NCBI RefSeq assembly: GCF_905212195.1 | Contig: NZ_CAJMDQ010000036.1 | Span: forward strand, 1 to 23,323 | Direction: 5' to 3' | Source: an uncultured Anaerotignum sp. | Lineage (GTDB): Bacteria; Bacillota; Clostridia; Lachnospirales; Anaerotignaceae | DNA: 23,323 nucleotides | Part shown: positions 15,733 through 23,230 of the stretch, piece by piece | How positions within the stretch are numbered: position 1 is the first letter of the stretch | Layout: the number at the start of each line of letters is the position of its first letter | Translations under genes and position numbers: made by a program | Notes under the pieces: model-generated | The model's database searches: none | Told to the model about the DNA's origin: nothing | The model's input: the letters and a program-made list of their open reading frames with translations, nothing else

Positions 15733-15801
15733 ATTGAGCAAGATTTATTTTTATACGTTGTATCTAATAAAAAACATACAAAAGATAGGGGTGTAGCAAC
15801 T

Positions 15802-17142
15802 ATGAACACAGAAAAATGTACTTCATGGGTAGAAAGAGATAAGAAGGTTATGGCACCTACGCAGCATCTTTCTTACTTTCCACTGGTTGTAGAAAGCGGT
15901 AAAGACTCTATTATCCGCGATCTGGATGGCAATGAATACATCGACTTCCTTAGCAGCGCTTCTTCCTTAAACCTTGGTACATGCAATGACCATGTAAAAG
16001 CTGCTGTACAGGAACAGCTGAAAAAATATTCACAGTATACCATTGCTTATACATATAATATCCCTGCCATTGAATATGCAGAACGTCTTGTCAGCACATA
16101 TCCTGGCGGTGTAAAAGCAAAAATCCTCTTTGGTAACTGTGGTTCTGACGGCAACGACGCAGCTGTAAAATTCGCCAGAGCATTTACCGGGCGCACCAAA
16201 ATCATCACATTCATCAATGGTTATCATGGCAATACCTACGGTTCTTCTTCCATGACAACTGTAACAACCCGTATGAGAAAGAAAATGGGACCTTTCCTGC
16301 CGGAAATCTATCCTTTCCCCTTCTTCGGGTCTGATACACCAGATGATGTATGCGAAAAAGAATGTCTGAAAGAAATGCAGCGTGCTTTTGATACTTATCT
16401 GCCTGCAGACGATGTGGCAGCAGTGATCATCGAACCTGTACAGGGTGACGGCGGTCTGATCCCCGCACATCCTATCTTCATGAAAAAACTGTATGAACTT
16501 TGCCAGAAACACGGCATTCTGTTTATTTCTGAAGAAGTACAGCAGGCTTTCTACCGTACCGGTAAAATGTATGGTATCGAACATTATGACATCGTACCTG
16601 ACGGCATCATCCTGGGCAAATCTGTTGGTGCAGGTTTGACATTAGGTGCTTTCATGGCAAGAGATGAAATCATGGACTGCCTGCCTGCTCCTGCCCATCT
16701 GTTCACACTGGGCGGCAACGCATTGGCATGTTCCGCTGGTATCGCAGCCTTTGACTATATGCATACAGAAGAATTCCAGAATATCCTGAAAACAAACTGC
16801 GAAATTCTGCAGGAATCCTTCGCAATGCTGAAAGAAAAACATGGCGATATCATCAGCACAACCAATGGTTTGGGCATGTCCTGCGGTATCGGCATCGTAA
16901 AAACAAATGCTGATGGCACCAAAGAACCAGATCTGAACGGTACTTTCAAGATCCTCTACCGTGCTTATGAAAAAGGTCTGCTGGTAATCTCCGTTGCTGG
17001 CAATATCCTGAGAATTCAGCCGCCTCTGAACATCGACCACGATCTGTTCCGCAAAGCTTTTGCAATCCTGGATGAAGCTATGGCTGATTACGAAGCAGGC
17101 AATATCCCTGATGACGTACTGCAGTTCCAGAATGGCTGGTAA
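15802..17142 (+). CDS. Class III PLP aminotransferase / amino-acid 2-epimerase-like enzyme
   Basis: A 446-residue fold-type I PLP enzyme of the class III family (GABA, ornithine and related aminotransferases). The Schiff-base lysine is Lys273 (ILGKSVGAG). GNCGSDGNDAAVKFARAFTG (111-130) is the phosphate-binding region, and EPVQGDGG is at 211-218. As I remember it, Lactobacillus isoleucine 2-epimerase shares FARAYTGR, PAPAHLFTT, LAGNILRFQPPL and a C-terminal GW; all have close counterparts here, so a racemase is as likely as an aminotransferase. Oddly, the conserved Asp that holds the PLP ring nitrogen (DEVQ) is Glu244 (SEEVQ). AGGGGTG precedes the ATG. It is a single-gene unit with a terminator. 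Confidence 0.85.
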   Translation: MNTEKCTSWVERDKKVMAPTQHLSYFPLVVESGKDSIIRDLDGNEYIDFLSSASSLNLGTCNDHVKAAVQEQLKKYSQYTIAYTYNIPAIEYAERLVSTYPGGVKAKILFGNCGSDGNDAAVKFARAFTGRTKIITFINGYHGNTYGSSSMTTVTTRMRKKMGPFLPEIYPFPFFGSDTPDDVCEKECLKEMQRAFDTYLPADDVAAVIIEPVQGDGGLIPAHPIFMKKLYELCQKHGILFISEEVQQAFYRTGKMYGIEHYDIVPDGIILGKSVGAGLTLGAFMARDEIMDCLPAPAHLFTLGGNALACSAGIAAFDYMHTEEFQNILKTNCEILQESFAMLKEKHGDIISTTNGLGMSCGIGIVKTNADGTKEPDLNGTFKILYRAYEKGLLVISVAGNILRIQPPLNIDHDLFRKAFAILDEAMADYEAGNIPDDVLQFQNGW

Positions 17143-17154
17143 AATTGATATTAC

Positions 17155-17186
17155 AAGAGAGAAGCAATTCACGCTTCTCTCTTTTT
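17155..17186 (+). terminator. Terminator of the class III PLP enzyme gene
   Basis: The stem GAGAGAAGC/GCTTCTCTC (9 bp, extendable by AA/TT) with a 7-nt loop is followed by T5, starting 12 bp after the stop codon. Confidence 0.9.
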
Positions 17187-17610
17187 CTTGCTCACAAGGC
17201 TTCTGAAAAGCTTTCTAAACCGCCTCCGCTATCTTCGCCTTTCCCTTTCCTGGCACCTACTTTTCTTCCTATTTTCTCGCAAAAAACACCAAAATAACGC
17301 ACAGAGAAAGAACGCTATAAAATCCTTTTGCAGCCTGCAAAATAAGCTGTGAATCCCTCTCATTTGCAAAAGATAGTAAAGTTGGCCGCTCCAAAAGCAT
17401 CGTCATTTTCACCCGTTTTTTTGAAAACATCATTTTATGCTGATACTTTTTTGCAGTTTTTCCCCCTCTTTTCTGACATTTCCATTGTAATGACGCCTGA
17501 AAGCCTTTTTCTTCTGCAATAAATCCGTATCAGCTACATACAAATTGCAGTAGAAATTCCACTTGAACCATATCTCATCCGTCACTTTTTAAAGTTGAAG
17601 CCCTTTTTTG
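17187..17610. other. Non-coding gap between converging genes
   Basis: About 420 bp without a convincing gene, promoter or RNA structure. The + strand is pyrimidine-rich with many short T-runs, and there are no ribosome sites with open frames. It lies between the terminators of two converging genes, so it may simply be spacer or decayed sequence. Confidence 0.5.
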
Positions 17611-17613
17611 CAC

Positions 17614-17651
17614 AAAAAAATTGGATACCAGTATCCAGTATCCAATCTTTT
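17614..17651 (-). terminator. Terminator of the desulfidase-like gene
   Basis: The 9-bp stem ATTGGATAC/GTATCCAAT has a 9-nt loop containing a further TATCC copy. It ends in T7 on the minus strand, about 95 bp after the stop. Confidence 0.8.
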
Positions 17652-17747
17652 TACGGAAAATGACCATTTTCTTTTGTGCAATTTTTTGTACAAATTATTC
17701 GCTAAATTCCACTTTTTGCCTTGTTGTATGACAATAAGTACATTTTC

Positions 17748-19028
17748 TTATTTTTTGTGCTGCATAATTTCGATGACTTTCATATCGACATCAGCCAAAC
17801 CTTCGTGAGAAAGTTTCATCAGGTTTTTGGTTGTATCTTCTACTGCAGTGCTGATGATACCATCTGTTGCCTGTACAATGGAGTTATCCATAGCATACAG
17901 TGCTGCATAAACAGCTTCGCCTGCGCAGATTGACAGTTTTAACGCACAACCACCTTTTGCACCGTCACAGAACATACCTGCTACACCGCCCATCATGTTC
18001 TGTACTGCACCGGAAATCTGTTCCAGATTGCCGCCCATCATATATGTGATAGCTGCTGCGGAACCGGAACCTGCCAGTGTTGCGCCACAGATAGGAGAAA
18101 GTCTGCCCACATGTTTTTTCATATACATAATGATCAGCATACCCAGCAATTCTGCACGCAGCAGTTTTTCGGAAGAAGCCTGCAGATGTTTCGCAGCCAC
18201 TGCTGCAGGAAGCATGGTTTCCAGCCCCTGATTGCCACTGCCCAGGTATGTCATAACGGAACCGTCACCGCCGCTCATACGGAAGTCACAAGCTGCTGCT
18301 GTTGTCAGTTTTACATCTGTAACCATATCATTGGACAGTGTGCCATTGAGAACCATTTTCTGCATACAGGGACCAATACCAATAGCATATTTCTTTTCCA
18401 GACCTCTTTTTGCAATTTCCAGGTTCATGTCGATACCTTCCTGGATGAATGCCAGATCTTTCACATCTACTTCATTTGCCATTTTCAGGAAATCTGCAAA
18501 TGTGTACTGTGTGATATCAAAATCTTCATGGATTTCTTCTTCAGCAACATCTTCTTTGCGGTTGTCCAGCAGAACTTTGCCATCTTTTTCAGAATATACC
18601 AAATTATCATGCGCATCTTCTGTGATGGTATGTGCGCGTTCTGTTTCATTTGTTGCTACACATTCAATATAGAACTGGCTGCTCTTCAGAACTTTTACAG
18701 TTACAAAACCTTCTTCTACCAGTTTCTGACCTTTTTCCACATGTTCAGGTTTTACTTTTGCAAAAATTTCCATGGTGTTTTCAGGATCAGCCAACAGACA
18801 GCCCAGTACGCAGGACAGTTCAATACCATTTGTGCCAGCGTTAGGGATCTGTACGCTATAAGCGTTTTTAAAAATGTTAGAGCTGATAACCATATCCAGA
18901 TGTGTTGCAGGTTTTTCCAGCAGCGCACATGCTCTGGAAACTGCCAGACCAATTGCTACAGGTTCTGTACAGCCCATGCTGGGTTTCATTTCACTTCTGA
19001 TTGCTTCCAATGCCTTTTTCATATCCAT
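17748..19028 (-). CDS. L-cysteine desulfidase-like protein (UPF0597/CdsB/CyuA family)
   Basis: A 426-residue cytoplasmic protein of the serine dehydratase-like UPF0597 family. Characterised members break L-cysteine into pyruvate, ammonia and sulfide with a [4Fe-4S] cluster. Four cysteines fit the cluster set: Cys20 (SMGCTEP), Cys314 (SPICGATLAGSG), Cys354 and Cys361 (FCDGAKGGCALK). The 40- and 7-residue spacings of the last three match those I recall for the Methanocaldococcus enzyme. The ATG has GGAGGA 8 nt upstream. It is read from an exact sigma-54 promoter and stands beside a sigma-54 activator, the same pairing as CdsB with CdsR in Clostridioides difficile. Some relatives act on other substrates, so cysteine is the likely but unproven substrate. 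Confidence 0.88.
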   Translation of the reverse strand: MDMKKALEAIRSEMKPSMGCTEPVAIGLAVSRACALLEKPATHLDMVISSNIFKNAYSVQIPNAGTNGIELSCVLGCLLADPENTMEIFAKVKPEHVEKGQKLVEEGFVTVKVLKSSQFYIECVATNETERAHTITEDAHDNLVYSEKDGKVLLDNRKEDVAEEEIHEDFDITQYTFADFLKMANEVDVKDLAFIQEGIDMNLEIAKRGLEKKYAIGIGPCMQKMVLNGTLSNDMVTDVKLTTAAACDFRMSGGDGSVMTYLGSGNQGLETMLPAAVAAKHLQASSEKLLRAELLGMLIIMYMKKHVGRLSPICGATLAGSGSAAAITYMMGGNLEQISGAVQNMMGGVAGMFCDGAKGGCALKLSICAGEAVYAALYAMDNSIVQATDGIISTAVEDTTKNLMKLSHEGLADVDMKVIEIMQHKK

Positions 19029-19081
19029 TTGTAAATCCTCCTTAAAGAAAGTCTCGTTCGTTTTTTCTTGCCCTATTATAG

Positions 19082-19097
19082 AGCAAAAAGCGTGCCA
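19082..19097 (-). promoter_or_regulatory. Sigma-54 (-24/-12) promoter of the desulfidase gene
   Basis: On the minus strand TGGCACGCTTTTTGCT is an exact match to the sigma-54 consensus TGGCAC-N5-TTGCW. Transcription should start near 19071, about 43 nt before the ATG. It needs an AAA+ activator, and the neighbouring gene encodes one. Confidence 0.93.
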
Positions 19098-19137
19098 AAC
19101 AAAAAAGCCCTATTTTCCGCATTTTTTGACATATCAC

Positions 19138-19153
19138 TTCTCATTTTTGAGAA
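19138..19153. promoter_or_regulatory. Activator-binding palindrome 1
   Basis: TTCTCA-N4-TGAGAA, a perfect 6-4-6 palindrome about 48 bp upstream of the -24 box. It shares its half-sites with the two boxes next to the regulator gene, so it is probably an enhancer-type site for that activator. Confidence 0.7.
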
Positions 19154-19235
19154 ACACAGATTAATTCTCTTTCTTTATTTTTCAGATACAAATAAATAAT
19201 GTTCTTTTTTTCATACACTTTTCCTGTTTTTTGCA

Positions 19236-19286
19236 ATAAAAAAAGCCCCTTTGGTATACGGCATACCAAAAAACGGGCTTTTTTCT
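19236..19286 (-). terminator. Terminator of the sigma-54 activator gene (bidirectional)
   Basis: A long hairpin has a lower stem AAAAAAGCCC/GGGCTTTTTT, an internal loop and an upper stem TTTGGTAT/ATACCAAA, with T-runs on both strands. It separates the regulator transcript from the desulfidase promoter. Confidence 0.9.
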
Positions 19287-19300
19287 TCCCTTTTATGTGT

Positions 19301-19336
19301 TTCTCATTTTTGAAAACAGTTTCTCAATAATGAGAA
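19301..19336. promoter_or_regulatory. Activator-binding palindromes 2 and 3 (upstream activating sequence)
   Basis: Two copies of the same box lie exactly 20 bp apart, about two helical turns: 19301-19316 (TTCTCA-N4-TGAAAA, one mismatch) and 19321-19336 (TTCTCA-N4-TGAGAA, perfect). They are about 230-260 bp upstream of the predicted start site, a normal distance for sigma-54 enhancers. The second box ends right at the regulator's stop codon. Confidence 0.75.
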
Positions 19337-20770
19337 CTAGATAAGGTCATATTTTTTCAACTTACGATACAATGTGGCACGGCTCACCTGCAACGTATCT
19401 GCAAGGTGATTTTTTTCTTCCAGAGAAGCACCAGGCTTGACCATACGCATCAAAATTCGTTTTTCATAATCGGACATCATTTCATCCAAAGAACGAGGTG
19501 CAGCTCCTCTGCTTCCATGAATCGCAATATGATCTGGCAAGTCTGAAAGAGTCACATGGGTACCTTCCACAATATTGGCAAGATATTCCACAATGTTTTT
19601 CAATTCTCTGACGTTTCCCGGCCAATCATAAGCAATCATGGCATCCAGTGCTTCCGGCTCCATTCCTTCCAGATGCTTGTTCAGCTTTTGATTATAATAC
19701 CCAATGTAATGAGTAATCAAGGCCGGCAAGTCTTCCCGCCGCATCCGCAAAGGCGGCAGTTCAATGGGAATGATATTCAAACGATAATACAAGTCCTCGC
19801 GGAATGTACCTTCTGCCACCATCTTTTCGATATTCTTATGTGTAGCACAAATAACGCGGATATCCACTGGAATGGGTTTTCGTCCGCCGATTCTTTCCAC
19901 CTGCTTTTCCTGCAAAACACGGAGCAGTTTTGTCTGAACCGGCAAAGGCATATCCCCGATTTCATCCAGAAAAATAGTGCTTTTATCTGCCAGTTCAAAT
20001 TTCCCCACAGAGCCATGCTTCCGCGCTCCTGTGAATGCCCCTTCTTCATAACCAAAGAGTTCACTTTCCACCAGATTTTCCGGAATGGCAGCACAGTTTA
20101 TGGAAATCATCAATTTTTCCCGGCGGTCGCTGAGATCATGAATCATTTTTGCCATAATCTCTTTCCCTGTACCGCTTTCCCCACGGAGAAATACCGTAGA
20201 ATCGGACTTTGCTACCTTTCTGCCAATACGCAATGCTTCCTGCATCTTAGGGCTGTCCCCTACAAAAGACCATGCGCTTTCTGCTGTATGTACCGCCTTT
20301 AACTGCTCTTCCAGTTTGCTTTTGGCTTCATCTGTATAAAGCTTGCTTTCCAGCAGCATACTCATATACTTGAGGAATTCTTCCAATTTTCCCATATTCT
20401 CTAAAACATTTTTCCGCTGCTGTTCCCGGAAAGCAATGATAGAAATGATGCCTACCACTGTCTGATTCTGAAAGATTGGATAAGCCAGATTGGCAAGTTC
20501 CTTACAATATGCCCGTTTCTCACAGCCTACACAGTTGGAGTCATCATTCACATCTCGAATGATGCCGCCTTTCCCTGTCTTCAGAATCTTCTCAAAAAAA
20601 TTAGCATGGGAAACAGCGTTGCCGATTTCATTGAGATAATCCCCTGTGCCTGCTACACGAATGAGTTCATGGTCAACAATGGTAACATCCGCTTCCAGAA
20701 TAGAAGCAATGGCCTGTACATATGCCTGAATAAAAGGTTGTATTTTCATCAAAGGTGTCAAGCCTGTCAT
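19337..20770 (-). CDS. Sigma-54-dependent activator with GAF sensor (CdsR-like)
   Basis: A 477-residue enhancer-binding protein. The N-terminal GAF-like sensor (about 10-140) holds a cysteine cluster NCVGCEKRAYC (Cys80, Cys83, Cys89), possibly a metal, iron-sulfur or thiol sensor. The AAA+ domain has Walker A GESGTGKE (197-204), the sigma-54 contact loop GAFTGA (244-249), Walker B TIFLDEIGD and an arginine-finger region. A Fis-type helix-turn-helix ends the protein (LADTLQVSRATLYRKLKKYD). It has no receiver domain, so ligand rather than phosphorylation should control it. It probably drives the adjacent desulfidase gene through the TTCTCA-N4-TGAGAA boxes. The start is uncertain: the ATG used has GGGAG touching it, and Met8 is an alternative. 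Confidence 0.93.
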   Translation of the reverse strand: MTGLTPLMKIQPFIQAYVQAIASILEADVTIVDHELIRVAGTGDYLNEIGNAVSHANFFEKILKTGKGGIIRDVNDDSNCVGCEKRAYCKELANLAYPIFQNQTVVGIISIIAFREQQRKNVLENMGKLEEFLKYMSMLLESKLYTDEAKSKLEEQLKAVHTAESAWSFVGDSPKMQEALRIGRKVAKSDSTVFLRGESGTGKEIMAKMIHDLSDRREKLMISINCAAIPENLVESELFGYEEGAFTGARKHGSVGKFELADKSTIFLDEIGDMPLPVQTKLLRVLQEKQVERIGGRKPIPVDIRVICATHKNIEKMVAEGTFREDLYYRLNIIPIELPPLRMRREDLPALITHYIGYYNQKLNKHLEGMEPEALDAMIAYDWPGNVRELKNIVEYLANIVEGTHVTLSDLPDHIAIHGSRGAAPRSLDEMMSDYEKRILMRMVKPGASLEEKNHLADTLQVSRATLYRKLKKYDLI

Positions 20771-20837
20771 CTCCCAGCTGTTCTCATCTCATTCCAACTT
20801 CGTTTTATCAAATTTCATACGATACTCCAGAAAACAA

Positions 20838-20866
20838 GAGCCGGAAACTCTCATCAGTTCCGGCAT
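20838..20866 (-). terminator. Terminator of the alcohol dehydrogenase transcript
   Basis: The perfect 7-bp stem GCCGGAA/TTCCGGC with an 11-nt loop is followed on the minus strand by TCTTGTTTT, 27 bp after the stop. The + strand also has a T5 run nearby. Confidence 0.75.
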
Positions 20867-20890
20867 CTGTTTTTCTCTATCTTGATTATA

Positions 20891-21994
20891 TCACAGCAGA
20901 CTTTTTCTGTAAACTTCCAGAATGTCCTTCTCTTCCAGACCATATTCAGGGAATGTAGCCAGTTTCTTGGGATTTTCCATGGAGCGTTTTGCGTAGTAAG
21001 CAATATCTTCTGCTGTGAATGTTTCGGAAATATCCAGCACGTCTTTCATGAGCTGACCCATATCTTCTGTAGTTTCCAGACCCAGATATCCAAGGACTTC
21101 TTTGACCTTCTGATTATCTTTTCCAAAGAGTTCCATATACGCCTGCATCACCATACCATTTGCGCGGCCGTGAGGAATCTGTTTTTCATATGTCAGGAAA
21201 TAACCCAATGCATGAGGAATGGAAGTGCTTGTCTGGGCAATGGCAACACCGCCGATGGTGGATGCCAGCATCAGTTTTTCACGTACTTCCGGTGTATATT
21301 CTCTTGCCTTCAGTGCAGGGATACATTCTTTCCAATAGGACAGACCCATGGCAACGATTTTTTCACTGATTGTATTGGCATTGGCACTCAAATAGCTTTC
21401 TACCAGATGGCTCATGGCATCGACTGCTGTATTATTGGTTACTTTTGCAGACAGGGTATCCATGTATTTGGGATCTAAGAAAGATATAGTGGCAAAAATA
21501 GGCTGCATAATGCCGCTTTTGGTACGTTTTTCATGGAGTGTCAAAATGGCATACTGTGTCACTTCAGAACCTGTACCTGCTGTTGTAGGAATTTCTACAA
21601 CGGGCAGTGCTTTTGCAGAAGGATCTGTAAAGAGGATTTCCGCATCTGCTTCTGGATTTGCAGTCAGCACCGCAATGGCTTTGGACGCATCCATAGGAGA
21701 ACCGCCGCCAATACCGATGACAAAATCAACGGCTTCTTTTTTTGCCAGCTCAGCCGCACGTACCACAGTTTCTACATCGGGATTTTCGCCGATTTCATCA
21801 AACAATACCCACTGCATGTCCAGTGCTTCCAGGGCATCTGTCACATCTTTCTGAGAACCATTTTTCTTTGCGGATGTTCTGCCAGTCACAATCATGGCTT
21901 TTTTCCCAAGTTTTTTCAGAACATCCTTATGTTCTGCAATACAATCCCGTCCGAAGTATGTATCTACGGGCATAAAATAACGAAATGTGTTCAT
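20891..21994 (-). CDS. Iron-containing alcohol dehydrogenase
   Basis: A 367-residue group III (iron-dependent) NAD(P)-linked alcohol dehydrogenase that interconverts aldehydes or ketones and alcohols. The nucleotide-binding motif GIGGGSPMDASKA is at about 94-106, and PTTAGTGSEVT is at 136-146. The four metal ligands are Asp192 and His196 (AVDAMSHLVESY), His261 (SIPHALGY) and His275 (PHGRANG). Length is a little short of the usual 380. The ATG with AGGAGG 9 nt upstream is preferred to an in-frame ATG at 22018, inside the preceding gene. It follows the small acidic gene by 17 bp and shares its promoter. The substrate cannot be told; butanol, 1,3-propanediol and methylglyoxal type enzymes all share these motifs. 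Confidence 0.93.
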   Translation of the reverse strand: MNTFRYFMPVDTYFGRDCIAEHKDVLKKLGKKAMIVTGRTSAKKNGSQKDVTDALEALDMQWVLFDEIGENPDVETVVRAAELAKKEAVDFVIGIGGGSPMDASKAIAVLTANPEADAEILFTDPSAKALPVVEIPTTAGTGSEVTQYAILTLHEKRTKSGIMQPIFATISFLDPKYMDTLSAKVTNNTAVDAMSHLVESYLSANANTISEKIVAMGLSYWKECIPALKAREYTPEVREKLMLASTIGGVAIAQTSTSIPHALGYFLTYEKQIPHGRANGMVMQAYMELFGKDNQKVKEVLGYLGLETTEDMGQLMKDVLDISETFTAEDIAYYAKRSMENPKKLATFPEYGLEEKDILEVYRKSLL

Positions 21995-22011
21995 GTTCTC
22001 GTTCCTCCTTT

Positions 22012-22266
22012 TTAGCACAAAAAATCATACCAATCCCAATCCACAGACAAAATGCCTACGGCTGTCTGTTCCTGAGGGTCTTCCAACAATTCAAATTCTA
22101 TTTCAAATTCATGATAACGTTCGCCTTCAATGGTTGCTACACCAGAAATGATGTAATGGCGTCCTTCGCCTTCCAGCCATTCCCCTTCCATGAGAAGATC
22201 GTCTTCTTCCAGATAGATTTTATTCAGTTCCTGCTGGATTTCCTGTTCCGTAAATGTCAAACGCAT
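22012..22266 (-). CDS. Small acidic protein of unknown function
   Basis: I do not recognise this 84-residue protein. It is strongly acidic (runs such as LEEDDLLMEGEWLEGEG), has no membrane segment or signal peptide, and looks like an alternating beta-strand fold (RHYIISGVATIEGERYHEFEIEFELL) ending in a tryptophan-rich tail SVDWDWYDFLC. The chosen ATG has GGAGG 8 nt upstream. The frame is open further upstream but would lack a ribosome site and cross the promoter. It is the first gene of a two-gene unit with the alcohol dehydrogenase. A role linked to that enzyme is possible but not shown. Confidence 0.75.
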   Translation of the reverse strand: MRLTFTEQEIQQELNKIYLEEDDLLMEGEWLEGEGRHYIISGVATIEGERYHEFEIEFELLEDPQEQTAVGILSVDWDWYDFLC

Positions 22267-22288
22267 AGCAATAACCTCCTTTATGATG

Positions 22289-22317
22289 ATTTTACCATTG
22301 ACAAAATAGATATACAA
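22289..22317 (-). promoter_or_regulatory. Promoter of the small acidic protein-alcohol dehydrogenase unit
   Basis: On the minus strand TTGTAT (22312-22317), a 17-bp gap and TAAAAT (22289-22294) with an extended TGG. The start is predicted near 22282, about 16 nt before the ATG and just ahead of the ribosome site. Confidence 0.7.
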
Positions 22318-22329
22318 GAAAATTTCTCT

Positions 22330-22357
22330 TTGTCGCAAAGGCATTTCATGGTATACT
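22330..22357 (+). promoter_or_regulatory. Promoter of the exonuclease gene
   Basis: TTGTCG (22330-22335), a 16-bp gap and TATACT (22352-22357) with an extended TGG, ending 30 bp before the ATG. It is back to back with the promoter of the acidic-protein gene. Confidence 0.65.
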
Positions 22358-22387
22358 AATTGAGTACAACAAACAGGAGGCTTGGAG

Positions 22388-23185
22388 ATGCATTACATTG
22401 TATTAGACTTGGAATTTAACCAGTCCTTTCCATTCAAAACAGGAAAAAAAACAGAGCCTGTGGCAGAATGCCCTTTTGAAATCATTCAGATTGGCGCTGT
22501 AAAGCTCAATGAAAATTTTGATATATTGGAAGAATTTAACTACATGATTCGTCCCCAGATCTATCCCCGTCTGCATCCCTTTGTAGAAAAAATCACCGGG
22601 ATACGGGAAGACGACTTAAAAGGACAGCCCTCTTTCCCGGAAGCATACGAAGCATTTCTGCGCTTTATCGGCAAAGAAGATGCTATTCTCTGCACATGGG
22701 GTCCTGACGACATCAAGTCTTTGTTCCGCAACATCCTTTATTATAATCTGGACGCGGATGCACTGACTGATCAATATCTGAATATCCAGCCCTTTGCTTC
22801 CACTTATCTGCATCAGGAAGCAGGCAAAGCCATTGGCCTGAAAAATGCCGTAACAGAACTGGGTATCGAAATACAGGAGGCTTTCCACAATGCTCTGAAC
22901 GACGCGGTTTACACAGCAAAAATCTTCCGCATTGTTCATCCGGAAACCATTACACCGGATATCTTCCAGCCACTGACTATGCTTGCGAAAAAACCCAAAC
23001 GTTTGCGGACAGACAAAAAAGCCCTGTTCCAGCATTTTATGACACAGCTGAACCGGGAACTGACAGAAAACGAGAAGAAACTCATCAAAGCCGCTTATAC
23101 CTTGGGCCGCAACCATGCTTACGATATGGCTCCTGCGCCTAAGAAACACAAAGACAGCAAAACCGAAAGCAAGAAAAAATCTTAA
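22388..23185 (+). CDS. DEDDh-family 3'-5' exonuclease
   Basis: A 265-residue nuclease of the DnaQ/ERI-1/KapD-like group that degrades RNA or DNA from the 3' end using two metal ions. Exo I is Asp7-x-Glu9 (IVLDLEFNQ), the FEIIQIGAV strand and GIREDDL are typical of the family, Exo II lies in TWGPDDIKSL, and Exo III is HNALNDAVYT with the catalytic His and Asp. The C-terminal 60 residues are lysine-rich, suggesting nucleic-acid binding. AGGAGG lies 7 nt before the ATG; a TTG two codons earlier is a poorer start. The substrate is unknown. It stands alone between its promoter and a terminator. Confidence 0.9.
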   Translation: MHYIVLDLEFNQSFPFKTGKKTEPVAECPFEIIQIGAVKLNENFDILEEFNYMIRPQIYPRLHPFVEKITGIREDDLKGQPSFPEAYEAFLRFIGKEDAILCTWGPDDIKSLFRNILYYNLDADALTDQYLNIQPFASTYLHQEAGKAIGLKNAVTELGIEIQEAFHNALNDAVYTAKIFRIVHPETITPDIFQPLTMLAKKPKRLRTDKKALFQHFMTQLNRELTENEKKLIKAAYTLGRNHAYDMAPAPKKHKDSKTESKKKS

Positions 23186-23196
23186 ATTTTATGCCA

Positions 23197-23230
23197 GAAA
23201 ACCAGAAGGATATGAATCTTTCTGGTTTTT
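23197..23230 (+). terminator. Terminator of the exonuclease gene
   Basis: A stem of about 14 bp (AAAACCAGAA/TTCTGGTTTT plus four more pairs, one G-T) with a 4-nt loop and T5, 12 bp after the stop codon. The last 90 bp of the window hold nothing further that I can name. Confidence 0.88.

Noticed and set aside
17187..17610. Possible small RNA or riboswitch in the long gap between converging genes
   Set aside because: I found no promoter, stable hairpin or known riboswitch core there beyond the terminators at its two ends.
18111..19034. 307-residue open frame antisense to the desulfidase gene
   Set aside because: It is dominated by Phe, Cys and His, has no domain, and crosses the real gene's ribosome site.
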